Below, piece after piece: positions 51,939-60,425 of a DNA stretch of 64,000 nucleotides. Source of the DNA: Larkinella sp049445795 (lineage in GTDB: Bacteria > Bacteroidota > Bacteroidia > Cytophagales > Spirosomataceae); the NCBI RefSeq assembly GCF_049445795.1, contig NZ_JBMSDT010000021.1, positions 1 to 64,000 on the forward strand, read 5' to 3'. The notes beneath the pieces were generated by a model that was not told the DNA's origin, did not search any database, and saw only the letters and a list, made by a program, of their open reading frames with translations. The translations under genes and the position numbers were made by a program. Position 1 is the first letter of the stretch; each line of letters begins with the position of its first letter.

Positions 51939-51981
51939 TTGGAAGTTAATTTTGTTTAACTAATTTTGACAAACGTTAAAC
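51939..51981 (+). promoter_or_regulatory. Candidate promoter and operator before the ECF sigma gene
   Basis: TTG (51939-51941), 19 nt, TAATTTTG (51961-51968) fits the Bacteroidota promoter. A 7-bp inverted repeat GTTTAAC (51954-51960) / GTTAAAC (51975-51981) brackets the -7 element and could be an operator. A second TAATTTTG is at 51947-51954. The 5' leader would be about 230 nt; the rest of the 395-bp gap holds no other feature I can name. Confidence 0.5.
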
Positions 51982-52205
51982 AAAGTGGGTGTGTGGTTCC
52001 CCAGAGTGTAGAAAAAAAACCACAACTTGTTCCTTGACATCCGTTGGCACAGTTGTCCCGTTGGCTCAGTCTACGAATTGCAAGTATTTGTTTGTCAGGT
52101 GTTTAATTGGCTTTTTGAAGAGCTAATTAAAATTTTTTCTGGTTTGGTTGCATTGTTGTCTAATAGGTAACCAGACAAGGTTCAACGAAAAACGACTTAT
52201 AGATC

Positions 52206-52718
52206 ATGACAGCACTTGAATTTACCTACAACATCGGCAAAGTTTCAAAGTCGCTGAAGCCATTTGCCCTGCGGTTGACGAAAGATGTTGAAGACGCAAA
52301 TGACTTGTTACAGGACACGTTGTTGAAAGCGTTTACCAATCGCGATAAATACACTGATGGTACCAACCTGAAAGCGTGGTTGTATACCATCATGAAAAAT
52401 ACCTTCATTACCAATTACCAGCGCATGGTGCGGAAAAATACGTTCATCGATACGACGGACAATCTGCACTACATTAACTCGACGGAGAGCAGCACCGATA
52501 ATCTGGCTTACTCGTCGTTTGCGCAGGATGATATCAACCGGGCCGTTAACTCGCTGGACGATACGTACCGGACGCCGTTTATGATGCACTTCCGGGGTTT
52601 TAAATACCACGAAATTGCAGCCCGGTTGGATATCCCCATCGGTACGGTGAAAAACCGGATCCACATCGCCCGTAAAGAGTTGAAAGATCGCTTGAAAGTG
52701 TATGCTTATCAGGCATAA
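52206..52718 (+). CDS. RNA polymerase ECF sigma factor
   Basis: A 170-residue sigma-70 family protein. Region 2: KDVEDANDLLQDTLLKAFTNRDKYTDGTNLKAWLYTIMKNTFI. Region 4: DDTYRTPFMMHFRGFKYHEIAARLDIPIGTVKNRIHIARKELKDRL. No anti-sigma gene adjoins it. It lies just upstream of crtI-crtB, an arrangement that suggests control of carotenoid synthesis, though two terminators separate it from crtI. Confidence 0.92.
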   Translation: MTALEFTYNIGKVSKSLKPFALRLTKDVEDANDLLQDTLLKAFTNRDKYTDGTNLKAWLYTIMKNTFITNYQRMVRKNTFIDTTDNLHYINSTESSTDNLAYSSFAQDDINRAVNSLDDTYRTPFMMHFRGFKYHEIAARLDIPIGTVKNRIHIARKELKDRLKVYAYQA

Positions 52719-52849
52719 TTACAGACAATAGAGGTTTGACAAGAGAATAAAGAAACATTACGAAGTGGTCTTTAACTCTCTTGTCTCGCTTCTATGGTCT
52801 CAAAAGACATTGATTGAGTAGTTTTTGGTTAAAAAAGAGGAAGGTTCCG

Positions 52850-52880
52850 AAAAGTTAGACGGTTTCCGTCTAACTTTTTT
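52850..52880 (+). terminator. Terminator 1 after the ECF sigma gene
   Basis: A perfect 12-bp stem (AAAGTTAGACGG at 52851-52862 with CCGTCTAACTTT at 52866-52877), loop TTT, T-run. About 130 nt after the sigma gene stop. Confidence 0.92.
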
Positions 52881-52890
52881 GGTTAAAGCA

Positions 52891-52918
52891 AAAGACGGAT
52901 TTTCGAATCCGTCTTTTT
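52891..52918 (+). terminator. Terminator 2, in tandem
   Basis: A perfect 11-bp stem (AAAGACGGATT at 52891-52901 with AATCCGTCTTT at 52906-52916), TTCG tetraloop, then TTTTTT. Eleven bases after terminator 1 and 57 nt before the crtI start. Confidence 0.92.
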
Positions 52919-52974
52919 TGTGTTTATTACAACACCCATCACGCAGTAAGGCGGTCTGTACTACCGTCATTCCT

Positions 52975-54447
52975 ATGTCTAAGCATGTCATTGTTATTGG
53001 AGCCGGTTTTGCCGGCTTGTCGGTGGCTACCAGTCTGGCCGATAAAGGATTTCAGGTAACCATTTTAGAGAAAAATAGCCAACCGGGCGGCCGGGCGCGG
53101 GTGTTTAAAGCGAGCGGTTTTACGTTTGACATGGGGCCAAGCTGGTACTGGATGCCGGATGTGTTTGAAACTTATTTTGGTCGATTCGGCAAAAAACCGT
53201 CTGATTATTATGACCTTGTGCGACTGGACCCTTCGTATGCGGTCATTTTTGGCGCTAACGATGCGGTCAGTCTTCCGGCGGGTTTGACGAATTTGCAGGC
53301 GGTTTTTGAAGAAATGGAGCCCGGCGCCAGCCGTCGGTTGCTCGATTTCCTGGAGCAGGCGGCTTACAAGTACAATGTCGGTATCAACCAGTTTGTCTGG
53401 AAACCGAGTCGGCGGGTGTCGGAGTTCATGAGCGTGAAACTGCTGCGGGATGTGGTTCGGCTGGATGTGTTTCAGTCGTTTGCCAGCCATGTCCGCAAGT
53501 ATTTCAGCAATGAGCGGCTGTTGCAACTAATGGAATTCCCGATTCTGTTCCTCGGTGCCACGCCCGAAAATACCCCGGCGATGTACAGTTTGATGAATTA
53601 CGCCGAAATTTCGATGGGGACGTGGTACCCCATGGGCGGCATGCACGAGATCGTGAAAGCGATGGTGAAGCTGGCTGAAGAGAAAGGCGTGAAAATTTTA
53701 TTGAATCATCCGGTTAAACAAATTGGTGTAACAAATGGTAGTGCCAACAAGGTTGAAACCTACCAGGGAACCTTCGAGGCCGATGTCGTGGTGGCCGGGG
53801 CCGATTACCAGCATGTCGACAGCAAACTGCTGGTTCCCCAATACCGGAATTATGACGATGCCTACTGGAACAGCCGGGTGATGGCGCCTTCGTCACTGCT
53901 GTTTTACCTGGGGGTCAACAAACGCGTGCCCCGGTTACAGCACCACAACCTGTTTTTCGACGAAGATTTCCGGCAACATGCGCGGGAGATTTATGAAGAA
54001 CCCCAGTGGCCCAGCCGTCCGCTGTTTTATGTCTCGGCTCCGTCGAAAACTGACCCGAGTGTGGCCCCGGCAGGCATGGAAAACCTGTTCATTCTTATTC
54101 CCGTTGCGCCGGATTTGAACGACCCGGAAGAAACCCGCGAACGGTATTTCCAGATCGTTATGGAAAGGCTGGAAGCTTACGTGGGCGAAAGCATCCGGGA
54201 CCATATTATTTATAAGCAAAGTTACGCCCACAGCAATTTTGTGGCTGATTACCACGCCTTTCGGGGCAATGCCTATGGTCTGGCCAATACGCTGCGGCAG
54301 ACGGCTATTTTAAAACCCGGTTTAAAGAACAAAAGGGTCAACAACTTGTTCTACACGGGCCAATTGACAGTTCCCGGCCCGGGGGTGCCGCCTTCGCTGA
54401 TCTCAGGACTGGTCGTAGCGGATGAAGTGGCGAAGGAGTTCGCATAA
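52975..54447 (+). CDS. crtI: Phytoene desaturase
   Basis: A 490-residue FAD-dependent carotenoid desaturase that converts phytoene to lycopene or neurosporene at the membrane. The dinucleotide motif is VIVIGAGFAGLSVA (Gly9, 11, 14), with EKNSQPGGRA and the CrtI-typical GFTFDMGPSWYWMPDVF. The C-terminal FAD signature is TVPGPGVPPSLISGL. ATG 52975 is the family start; longer forms would run through two terminators. crtB lies 80 nt downstream. No promoter was clearly seen between the tandem terminators and the ATG. Confidence 0.95.
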   Translation: MSKHVIVIGAGFAGLSVATSLADKGFQVTILEKNSQPGGRARVFKASGFTFDMGPSWYWMPDVFETYFGRFGKKPSDYYDLVRLDPSYAVIFGANDAVSLPAGLTNLQAVFEEMEPGASRRLLDFLEQAAYKYNVGINQFVWKPSRRVSEFMSVKLLRDVVRLDVFQSFASHVRKYFSNERLLQLMEFPILFLGATPENTPAMYSLMNYAEISMGTWYPMGGMHEIVKAMVKLAEEKGVKILLNHPVKQIGVTNGSANKVETYQGTFEADVVVAGADYQHVDSKLLVPQYRNYDDAYWNSRVMAPSSLLFYLGVNKRVPRLQHHNLFFDEDFRQHAREIYEEPQWPSRPLFYVSAPSKTDPSVAPAGMENLFILIPVAPDLNDPEETRERYFQIVMERLEAYVGESIRDHIIYKQSYAHSNFVADYHAFRGNAYGLANTLRQTAILKPGLKNKRVNNLFYTGQLTVPGPGVPPSLISGLVVADEVAKEFA

Positions 54448-54527
54448 CGAATACAAACAGTGAAACCATCCATCCATCTTAGCTGATTCGGCCCGAAAGG
54501 GACGGACCAGTCTATCAACTACCCCAT

Positions 54528-55364
54528 ATGATCGCGTTATTCAACCGTACCGCCGTCGAGTGCAGCAAACTGGTCACTGAGCACTACAGCACTTCGTTTA
54601 CCCTGGGCATCAAAACACTGGACCGCCGGTTTCACGACCCCATCTACAGCATCTACGGTTTTGTCCGCTACGCCGACGAGATTGTTGATACCTTCTACGA
54701 CTTCGACCAGAAGTATTTGCTCGATAAGTTTAAAAACGATACCGACGAAGCCCTGCGCGACGGCATCAGCCTTAATCCGATTCTGCACGCCTTTCAGGCC
54801 GTGGTCAAACAGTACGGCATCGAGCGTCGGCTCATCGACGCCTTTTTGCACAGCATGGAGATGGATCTCTACCAGCAGGCCTACAACCAGAATGGGTATG
54901 AAGAGTACATCTATGGTTCGGCCGAAGTGGTGGGTCTGATGTGCCTGCGGGTTTTTTGCGAGGGCGACCGGGCCATGTTTGAACGGCTGGAGGAACCCGC
55001 CCGCAAGCTGGGGGCGGCTTTTCAAAAGGTCAACTTCCTGCGGGATTTGAAGAGCGATTATGTAGACCGGGGCCGGGTGTACTTTCCGGGCGTGGACTTC
55101 CGGGTGTTCACCAAAGAAGCCAAGCGGTTAATTGAAGCGGATATTCAGCGGGACTTTGACGCAGCCTACGAAGGCATCATTCGGTTGCCGCGTGGGGCAC
55201 GAATGGGGGTTCATTTGGCGTACACGTATTACCTGACCTTATTTGAGAAGATCAAGCAGGTACCGGCTTCACGGATTCAGGAAGAGCGGATTCGGGTTCC
55301 GGATTTTAAAAAAATGGCGCTGCTGGCCCAGACCTACGTGCGGTTTCGCTGGAGCGAGGTGTAA
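54528..55364 (+). CDS. crtB: Phytoene synthase
   Basis: A 278-residue squalene/phytoene synthase. The two Asp-rich motifs for diphosphate-magnesium binding are YADEIVDTF (Asp50, Asp54) and NFLRDLKSDYVDRGRVYFP (Asp173, Asp177, Asp180). It condenses two geranylgeranyl diphosphate to phytoene, the substrate of CrtI from the previous gene. The pair supplies the pink or yellow pigment usual in these bacteria; further crt genes are not in the window. Confidence 0.95.
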   Translation: MIALFNRTAVECSKLVTEHYSTSFTLGIKTLDRRFHDPIYSIYGFVRYADEIVDTFYDFDQKYLLDKFKNDTDEALRDGISLNPILHAFQAVVKQYGIERRLIDAFLHSMEMDLYQQAYNQNGYEEYIYGSAEVVGLMCLRVFCEGDRAMFERLEEPARKLGAAFQKVNFLRDLKSDYVDRGRVYFPGVDFRVFTKEAKRLIEADIQRDFDAAYEGIIRLPRGARMGVHLAYTYYLTLFEKIKQVPASRIQEERIRVPDFKKMALLAQTYVRFRWSEV

Positions 55365-55367
55365 CGG

Positions 55368-55895
55368 TCAACTGGCTGCTACCACGGTAGCCATCATGGT
55401 CATTTGCAGGTTGGCGATGTAGACACTGATGAGTGTCAGAAGATGCGTGTATAAGTCGGAATCAAAAAAGGGCCTTCCCTGCACGTCGTATTCGTACGAC
55501 ATTTTCCTCATTCGAAAATCGGGACTAATCGTTAAAATTGGTTGGTCCTGATGCAGCAACGTAAACCGGTAATTCCAGAAACCGGTAGCTTTCAGAATAA
55601 AAACCGTCGAGTCCTGGCCCGGAAAAGAGACAGTAATAATCGCTTCCCACTTCCAGTTGAAAGTAATTCCGGCGACGACCTCGCCGGTTTCCAGGTCTTT
55701 TACGGAATAGGATGTGCTCCAGAAATTATCCGAACTGCCCTGAAGTTGCCAGTCGCCCAATACAAACCGGGCATCCGAAGAATACCAGTTTTTATAATCC
55801 AGCACGCCAAGCAAGGTGCCATCAGGCTCTCGGAGGTAATATTCTTCGTGTTCTTTGTTGGCCCGAATCTCAAATTCGAGAGCAGCGTTTGCCAT
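55368..55895 (-). CDS. Uncharacterised protein (possible tubby/LURP-like fold)
   Basis: A 175-residue protein without signal peptide. The pattern of short strands (YYLREPDGTLLGVLDYKN, FWSTSYSVKDLETGEVVAGI, TVFILKATGFWNYRFTLLHQDQPILTI) resembles phospholipid-scramblase/LURP-one-type domains, with a C-terminal hydrophobic helix LLTLISVYIANLQMTMMAT. The match is by eye and weak. ATG 55895 is preferred to an upstream start. It ends 3 nt from the crtB stop, convergently. Confidence 0.65.
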   Translation of the reverse strand: MANAALEFEIRANKEHEEYYLREPDGTLLGVLDYKNWYSSDARFVLGDWQLQGSSDNFWSTSYSVKDLETGEVVAGITFNWKWEAIITVSFPGQDSTVFILKATGFWNYRFTLLHQDQPILTISPDFRMRKMSYEYDVQGRPFFDSDLYTHLLTLISVYIANLQMTMMATVVAAS

Positions 55896-55961
55896 TGTTA
55901 AGTCACAGTTAGCCAGATACACGTTTCAGCATCAACCCCGGAATTTACAAAAAATCTAAAC

Positions 55962-55998
55962 ACAAAAAACGGCCGAACGCACTGCATCCGACCGTTTT
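55962..55998 (-). terminator. Terminator of the 56015-56437 gene (minus strand)
   Basis: On the minus strand AAAACGGTCGG pairs with TCGGCCGTTTT (55988-55998 and 55966-55976, two wobble pairs) and a T-run follows. Confidence 0.8.
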
Positions 55999-56014
55999 AC
56001 AAAGGGGCTGTTCG

Positions 56015-56437
56015 TTAATTCCGGTCCAGAATAACCCGCTTTAATTGAGTCCTGATATCAAATCGCTGGGCAATTCGGGTATTCCCCGAACGAACTTCAA
56101 AACCGTAGGTGCCGTCCTGAAAGGTCGATAAGTCGAAGGTGGTGATGCGCAGGTCGCGCGGAGAGTACGTACGGGCATACAGAATTTGGCGGTCGTCGCT
56201 GACGATGAATACATCAATGGGATCTTGCAGGGATAGCAACGGCTTGGTCACTTCCAGCCGGAATTTCAGGTTACCGATTTCATAAAAGGAGAGTTGAAGC
56301 CCCGGCGCTTCTTTGCCGCCTTCGGCCGGTTTTTCCGGTTTTTGCGCCTGCGCCGGATTCATTCCCAGGAGTCCGGCCAGCCCGAAGGTCACCAGACCCG
56401 TTTTCAAATGTACCGAATTGTAAATTTTCCTTTTCAT
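56015..56437 (-). CDS. Secreted protein of unknown function
   Basis: A 140-residue protein. A long signal (MKRKIYNSVHLKTGLVTFGLAGLLGMNPAQA) is followed by a Lys/Glu/Pro linker and a compact beta-domain (LQLSFYEIGNLKFRLEVTKPLL, IDVFIVSDDRQILYARTYSPRDLRITTFDLSTFQDGTYGFEVRSG). The last part resembles the small Ig-like domains used as C-terminal sorting or periplasmic modules, but no family is named. A terminator follows. Confidence 0.7.
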   Translation of the reverse strand: MKRKIYNSVHLKTGLVTFGLAGLLGMNPAQAQKPEKPAEGGKEAPGLQLSFYEIGNLKFRLEVTKPLLSLQDPIDVFIVSDDRQILYARTYSPRDLRITTFDLSTFQDGTYGFEVRSGNTRIAQRFDIRTQLKRVILDRN

Positions 56438-56670
56438 GGTTGTATTTTGTTTTAACAAATCAACAAAATGCAATTTAATAATTGGCATCCTGTTGTTTAG
56501 GCTAGCATTTTATTTCGTTACTAAATTTATAATCTATTTATATACAAATGATTACCATTGACTCGGCTATCAGAAAGTTGTTTTTATTATTATCGTCTAT
56601 GCCGGAATTGTGCAATAAAAAGCGGTTTTTTACAAGTAGTCCCCTGAATAGTGAAATGAGATTTTAGCCG

Positions 56671-56678
56671 TATCTTTG
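56671..56678 (+). promoter_or_regulatory. -7 promoter element of gatB
   Basis: TATCTTTG in the context GCCGTATCTTTGCGG, nearly the same as before typA. The leader to the ATG at 56804 is about 120 nt and contains an inverted repeat. Confidence 0.6.
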
Positions 56679-56686
56679 CGGTTTAT

Positions 56687-56772
56687 CGGTTTACGGTATT
56701 CGGTATACCGTTTACGGTTTTCAGTTTTCATTGGCTGACGCGAAAACCGTAAATGGAAAACCGTATACTGAG
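56687..56772. repeat. Imperfect inverted repeat in the gatB leader
   Basis: The left part ending ACCGTTTACGGTTTTC (56707-56722) is matched by GAAAACCGTAAATGG from 56741 and a second inverted GAAAACCGTATAC. Several short ACGGT/ACCGT units recur. It resembles the element before proC in layout but not in base sequence. Confidence 0.6.
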
Positions 56773-56803
56773 TTCCCGTTTTTACCTTCATTTACACAGA
56801 TTC

Positions 56804-58303
56804 ATGATTTCGGAAACGGCTGACAAAACGGTACCGGCAGCGGTGCTCGCAAAATACGAGGTGGTGATTGGGCTGGAAGTTCACTGTCAACTGCTGACAG
56901 CGACGAAAATCTTTGCGGCTGACTCCAATCAGTTTGGTAGTGAGCCGAATACAAATGTCGGCGTAATTACGCTCGGTCATCCGGGTACCTTGCCAAAGCT
57001 CAACCGCCGGGCCATTGAACTAGCCGTTCGGATGGGGCTGGCGTGCCGGTCGGCCATCACGCAATACACGGTTTTTGCCCGTAAAAACTACTTCTACCCC
57101 GATCTGCCGAAGGGGTATCAGCTTTCGCAGGACAAAACGCCGATTTGCGTCGGGGGCGAAGTGCCGGTGAAATTCAAGGATGTCAACGGGCAGGTGGTCG
57201 AAAGGTCGGTTCAACTTCATCATATTCATTTAGAGGAAGATGCCGGAAAATCCATTCACGACAGCGACTGGAACACGCTGCTTGACTACAACCGCGCCGG
57301 GACACCCCTGATCGAAATGGTGACCGATCCGGTGATTCAGAGCGCCGAAGAAGCCGCGGCCTACCTGACCGAAGTACGGCGATTGGTGCGGTATCTCGAC
57401 ATCTGCGACGGCAACATGGAAGAAGGCTCGCTGCGTTGCGATGTCAACATTTCGGTGCGGCTATGGGGCGCGAAGGAGTTTGGTACAAAGGTGGAAATCA
57501 AGAACATGAACTCCATCCGGAACGTGCAGCGGGCCATCGAAAGCGAAGTCCGGCGGCAGGTTGAACTGGTTGAAAAAGGCGGCACGATTGTGCAGGAGAC
57601 GCGGATGTTTGACGCCAACACCGGCCTGACGCACGGGATGCGGATGAAGGAAACCATGAATGACTACCGATATTTTCCGGACCCGGACCTGAGCCCGGTC
57701 GTGATCTCGGACGATTGGCTGGCCGGGATTCGGGCCCAGATGCCCGCGCTGCCGAAAGAACGCTACGAAACGTTGCTGAATCAGTACGGTTTGCCCGAAT
57801 ACGACGCGGCTTTGCTGGCCGATGTGCGGGAACTAGCCGATTATTTCGAAGCGGTTTGCCAGCGTACAAAAAACTACAAGGCAGTTTCGAACTGGATCAT
57901 GGGGCCGGTGAAAGCGCAGTTGACCGAAAAAACGCTGCGCGACGGGCAGTTTCCGGTATCGGTCGACAAACTGGCGGAACTGATCAACCTGGTCGATTCC
58001 GGCAAGGTCAGCTTTTCGTCGGCCAGTCAGCGGATTTTCCCGGTGTTGATCGAGCAGCCCGAAACCTCGCCGGAGCAGGTGGCGCAGGAACAGAATTTGA
58101 TTCAGAACAGCAATACCGATGCCTTACAGACGTTGGTAGAGGAGGTACTGGCCGCCTGGCCCGATAAAGTCAAAGAATACAAAAAGGGTAAAAAAGGGCT
58201 GCTGGGTTTGTTTGTGGGCGAAGTGATGAAGAAATCGAAAGGCAGTGCCGACCCCAAACTCACCAACGAATTGCTTCAGAAAGCGTTGTCTTCTCCCTCA
58301 TAA
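56804..58303 (+). CDS. gatB: Aspartyl/glutamyl-tRNA amidotransferase subunit B
   Basis: A 499-residue subunit of the GatCAB amidotransferase, which turns Glu-tRNA-Gln or Asp-tRNA-Asn into the amide forms. Signatures: YEVVIGLEVHCQLLTATKIF near the N terminus, HLEEDAGKSIHD, YNRAGTPLIEMVTDP, and the C-terminal YqeY-like domain (KKGLLGLFVGEVMKKSKGSADPKL). ATG 56804 is used because an upstream ATG at 56753 lies within the inverted repeat. gatA and gatC are not nearby. Confidence 0.96.
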   Translation: MISETADKTVPAAVLAKYEVVIGLEVHCQLLTATKIFAADSNQFGSEPNTNVGVITLGHPGTLPKLNRRAIELAVRMGLACRSAITQYTVFARKNYFYPDLPKGYQLSQDKTPICVGGEVPVKFKDVNGQVVERSVQLHHIHLEEDAGKSIHDSDWNTLLDYNRAGTPLIEMVTDPVIQSAEEAAAYLTEVRRLVRYLDICDGNMEEGSLRCDVNISVRLWGAKEFGTKVEIKNMNSIRNVQRAIESEVRRQVELVEKGGTIVQETRMFDANTGLTHGMRMKETMNDYRYFPDPDLSPVVISDDWLAGIRAQMPALPKERYETLLNQYGLPEYDAALLADVRELADYFEAVCQRTKNYKAVSNWIMGPVKAQLTEKTLRDGQFPVSVDKLAELINLVDSGKVSFSSASQRIFPVLIEQPETSPEQVAQEQNLIQNSNTDALQTLVEEVLAAWPDKVKEYKKGKKGLLGLFVGEVMKKSKGSADPKLTNELLQKALSSPS

Positions 58304-58312
58304 TTTACCGGA

Positions 58313-59458
58313 ATGATGAAAAAGAATCGGATTGGTTTCATTGTGTTGCTGGGTCTGGCGTTGCCGTGGGCGGCCTGGGCTCAAGGAAAAGAGTTTACCG
58401 TCAGCGGGACGCTGCAAAACGCTAAACCGGGTAGCAAAGCCTATCTGGAGACGAATGAGCAGATTTCAAGAAAAATTGATTCCGCTCAGGTCGACGCGTC
58501 CGGCCAGTTTAGCCTGAAAGGCCGCGAACTGAACGGCGGGAGTTTCTACAAACTCAACCTGGGCGACGGGATGATCACGAGTTTGCTGGTTGAAGGTGGT
58601 GAAAACCTGACGGTGATGGCCGACGCCCGGGATAAAAGTAAAGTCCAGGTGAAAGGCTCCGTGAACATGGAGTATTACCCGAAAATCGTGGCCATCGACG
58701 CCATGATGCAGAAAAAACACAAAGACTGGCAGAAGCGGGCCGCCGAAGCTGCGCAAAAAAATGACCTGAAAACCGGCGAAGCCATCGACCGTGAGGTGGT
58801 CGAAACCAACCGGCGGGTGGTCGATACCGTGAAAGCCATGATTCCGCAGATGGGAACCTCCAGCGTAGCCATGATTGCGCTCAAGTACCTTGATCCGCAG
58901 GAGCATTTCGCGCTGTACGAATCACTGGCGAAGCAAATGCAGGAAGCTAAAGTAACTGGTAAACAGGCGCAGGCGTTCATCAATTTTGTGAATAGCGCCC
59001 GGGCTGAAATGGCCGCCAAAGCCAGTCAGGTGGCCGTCGTGGAAGGGGCCACGGCACCCGATATTACGCTGGAAGACAATAAAGGCCAGGTGGTCAGCCT
59101 GTCGTCGCTGCGGGGCAAGTACGTGTTGATCGATTTCTGGGCATCGTGGTGTAAGCCGTGCCGGGAGGAAAACCCGAATGTCGTTCGGGTTTACAACAAG
59201 TACAAAGACAAAGGTTTTGAGGTTTTCAGCATCTCGCTGGACGACAACCGAAACGCCTGGCTGAAGGCCATCGAAACCGACGGTATGATCTGGACGAACG
59301 TGCTGGGCAAACGAAACGGCAGTTCGGCGGTGGCCCTGCAATATTCCATCCAGGTGATTCCGACCACGTTTTTGCTGGATAAAGAAGGCCGCATCATCGC
59401 CAAAAACCTGCGCGGCCCCGCCCTGGAACAGAAGCTGGGCGAGATTTTGGATAAGTAA
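58313..59458 (+). CDS. TlpA-family thioredoxin with DUF4369 N-terminal domain
   Basis: A 381-residue periplasmic protein with a signal peptide (IVLLGLALPWAAWAQ). Residues ~28-125 form a DUF4369-like beta-domain (FTVSGTLQNAKPGSKAYLE). A helical middle and a C-terminal TlpA/AhpC-type thioredoxin domain follow, with WCKPC (279-283) and the cis-Pro loop VIPTTFLLD. It probably reduces or exchanges disulfides in exported proteins. It starts 9 nt after gatB and may be co-transcribed, without an obvious functional link. Confidence 0.9.
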   Translation: MMKKNRIGFIVLLGLALPWAAWAQGKEFTVSGTLQNAKPGSKAYLETNEQISRKIDSAQVDASGQFSLKGRELNGGSFYKLNLGDGMITSLLVEGGENLTVMADARDKSKVQVKGSVNMEYYPKIVAIDAMMQKKHKDWQKRAAEAAQKNDLKTGEAIDREVVETNRRVVDTVKAMIPQMGTSSVAMIALKYLDPQEHFALYESLAKQMQEAKVTGKQAQAFINFVNSARAEMAAKASQVAVVEGATAPDITLEDNKGQVVSLSSLRGKYVLIDFWASWCKPCREENPNVVRVYNKYKDKGFEVFSISLDDNRNAWLKAIETDGMIWTNVLGKRNGSSAVALQYSIQVIPTTFLLDKEGRIIAKNLRGPALEQKLGEILDK

Positions 59459-59466
59459 TCATCTGT

Positions 59467-59538
59467 TAGTTTATGGTTTATAGTTTAGGTGTTTATAGTT
59501 TTGAGCACTATAAACCTTAAATTATAAACCATAAACTA
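59467..59538. repeat. Nested AT-rich inverted repeat before proC
   Basis: TAGTTTATGGTTTATAGTTT (from 59467) is mirrored by TTATAAACCATAAACTA up to 59538, with few mismatches; inside, GTTTATAG (59491-59498) pairs with CTATAAAC (59508-59515). It fills most of the gap between the thioredoxin gene and proC. Confidence 0.8.
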
Positions 59539-59555
59539 TTTCTACCCACTGAAAT

Positions 59556-60359
59556 ATGAAGATTGCGATTGTCGGTTGCGGCAACATGGGCATGGCGTTT
59601 GCTAAGTCGTTTTTGCAGTATGATCTGGTAAAAAAGGAAAATCTGCTGCTGATTGAAAAAAGCGCCGAGCGCTCCGAAGCCCTGAAAGCCGAGAAAGCGG
59701 GCGTTGTCGTCGACACGATCAGCCCCCGGATTGCCGAAGCCGACCTGATTATTCTGTCCGTAAAACCGCAGGATTTCAACAGTCTGACGGACGCCCTGCG
59801 CGACACCATCCAGCCGCAGCAGGTGGTACTGTCGATCATGGCTGGGATTCCGATTGCCGCTATTCAGGAGAAGTTGAACCACCGGCTGGTGATCCGCGCC
59901 ATGCCGAACACGCCCGCCATGCTCGGGATGGGCATTACCGGTTTTACGGCGGCTAAAGAAGTTGATTTAACCAACCTTCGGAAAGTCGAGAACCTGATCA
60001 ATGCGACGGGCCGGTCAATTTTTCTGGAAGACGAAGCCCTGCTCGACGCCGTGACGGCCCTCAGCGGCAGCGGCCCGGCGTATTTTTATTACCTCGTGAA
60101 GGCGATGGTCGAAGCCGGGAAGCAAATGGGCTTCGACGACTCGGTTTCGTCGCTGCTCGTGAAACAAACCATGCTCGGAGCCTTTCACCTGATCAACACC
60201 GCTGACAAATCGCTGGACGACCTCATCAAAGCCGTGGCCTCCAAAGGCGGAACCACCGAAGCGGCCCTGAAGCAGTTTGAGGAAGGCGGTTTGGCCGAAA
60301 ACCTCATTGCCGGGATCAAAGCCGCGCAGGTGCGGGCAACGGAGTTATCGAAAGCGTAA
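59556..60359 (+). CDS. proC: Pyrroline-5-carboxylate reductase
   Basis: A 267-residue enzyme for the last step of proline synthesis. The NAD(P) motif is IAIVGCGNMGMA (Gly7, 9, 12). Other family segments are VLSIMAGIPIAAIQ, RAMPNTPAMLGMGITG and the dimer-domain signature VTALSGSGPAYFYYLVKAM with TMLGAFHLI. Monocistronic, with a strong shared terminator. Confidence 0.96.
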   Translation: MKIAIVGCGNMGMAFAKSFLQYDLVKKENLLLIEKSAERSEALKAEKAGVVVDTISPRIAEADLIILSVKPQDFNSLTDALRDTIQPQQVVLSIMAGIPIAAIQEKLNHRLVIRAMPNTPAMLGMGITGFTAAKEVDLTNLRKVENLINATGRSIFLEDEALLDAVTALSGSGPAYFYYLVKAMVEAGKQMGFDDSVSSLLVKQTMLGAFHLINTADKSLDDLIKAVASKGGTTEAALKQFEEGGLAENLIAGIKAAQVRATELSKA

Positions 60360-60375
60360 TAAGCTCTTTAATACG

Positions 60376-60413
60376 TTAAAACCCCGCCAAAATCGTTTCT
60401 GGCGGGGTTTTAA
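60376..60413. terminator. Bidirectional terminator between proC and purB
   Basis: A perfect 14-bp stem (TTAAAACCCCGCCA at 60376-60389 with TGGCGGGGTTTTAA at 60400-60413) and a 10-nt loop; it serves both convergent genes. Confidence 0.92.
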
Positions 60414-60425
60414 TTTGTATGGGAA

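Larger units (their letters stand above)
56438..56803. other. AT-rich intergenic region before gatB
   Basis: 366 bp between divergent genes. The first ~200 bp are AT-rich with nothing recognised. The gatB promoter (56671) and an inverted repeat (56687-56772) fill the rest. Confidence 0.5.

Noticed and set aside
51811..52205. Riboswitch (for example cobalamin) upstream of the TonB-dependent receptor
   Set aside because: The receptor leader from the -7 element is only about 30 nt; no conserved riboswitch core was seen in either orientation.
52825..52974. N-terminal extension of CrtI
   Set aside because: Would be translated through two tandem terminators; the family start MSKHVIVIGAG is at 52975.
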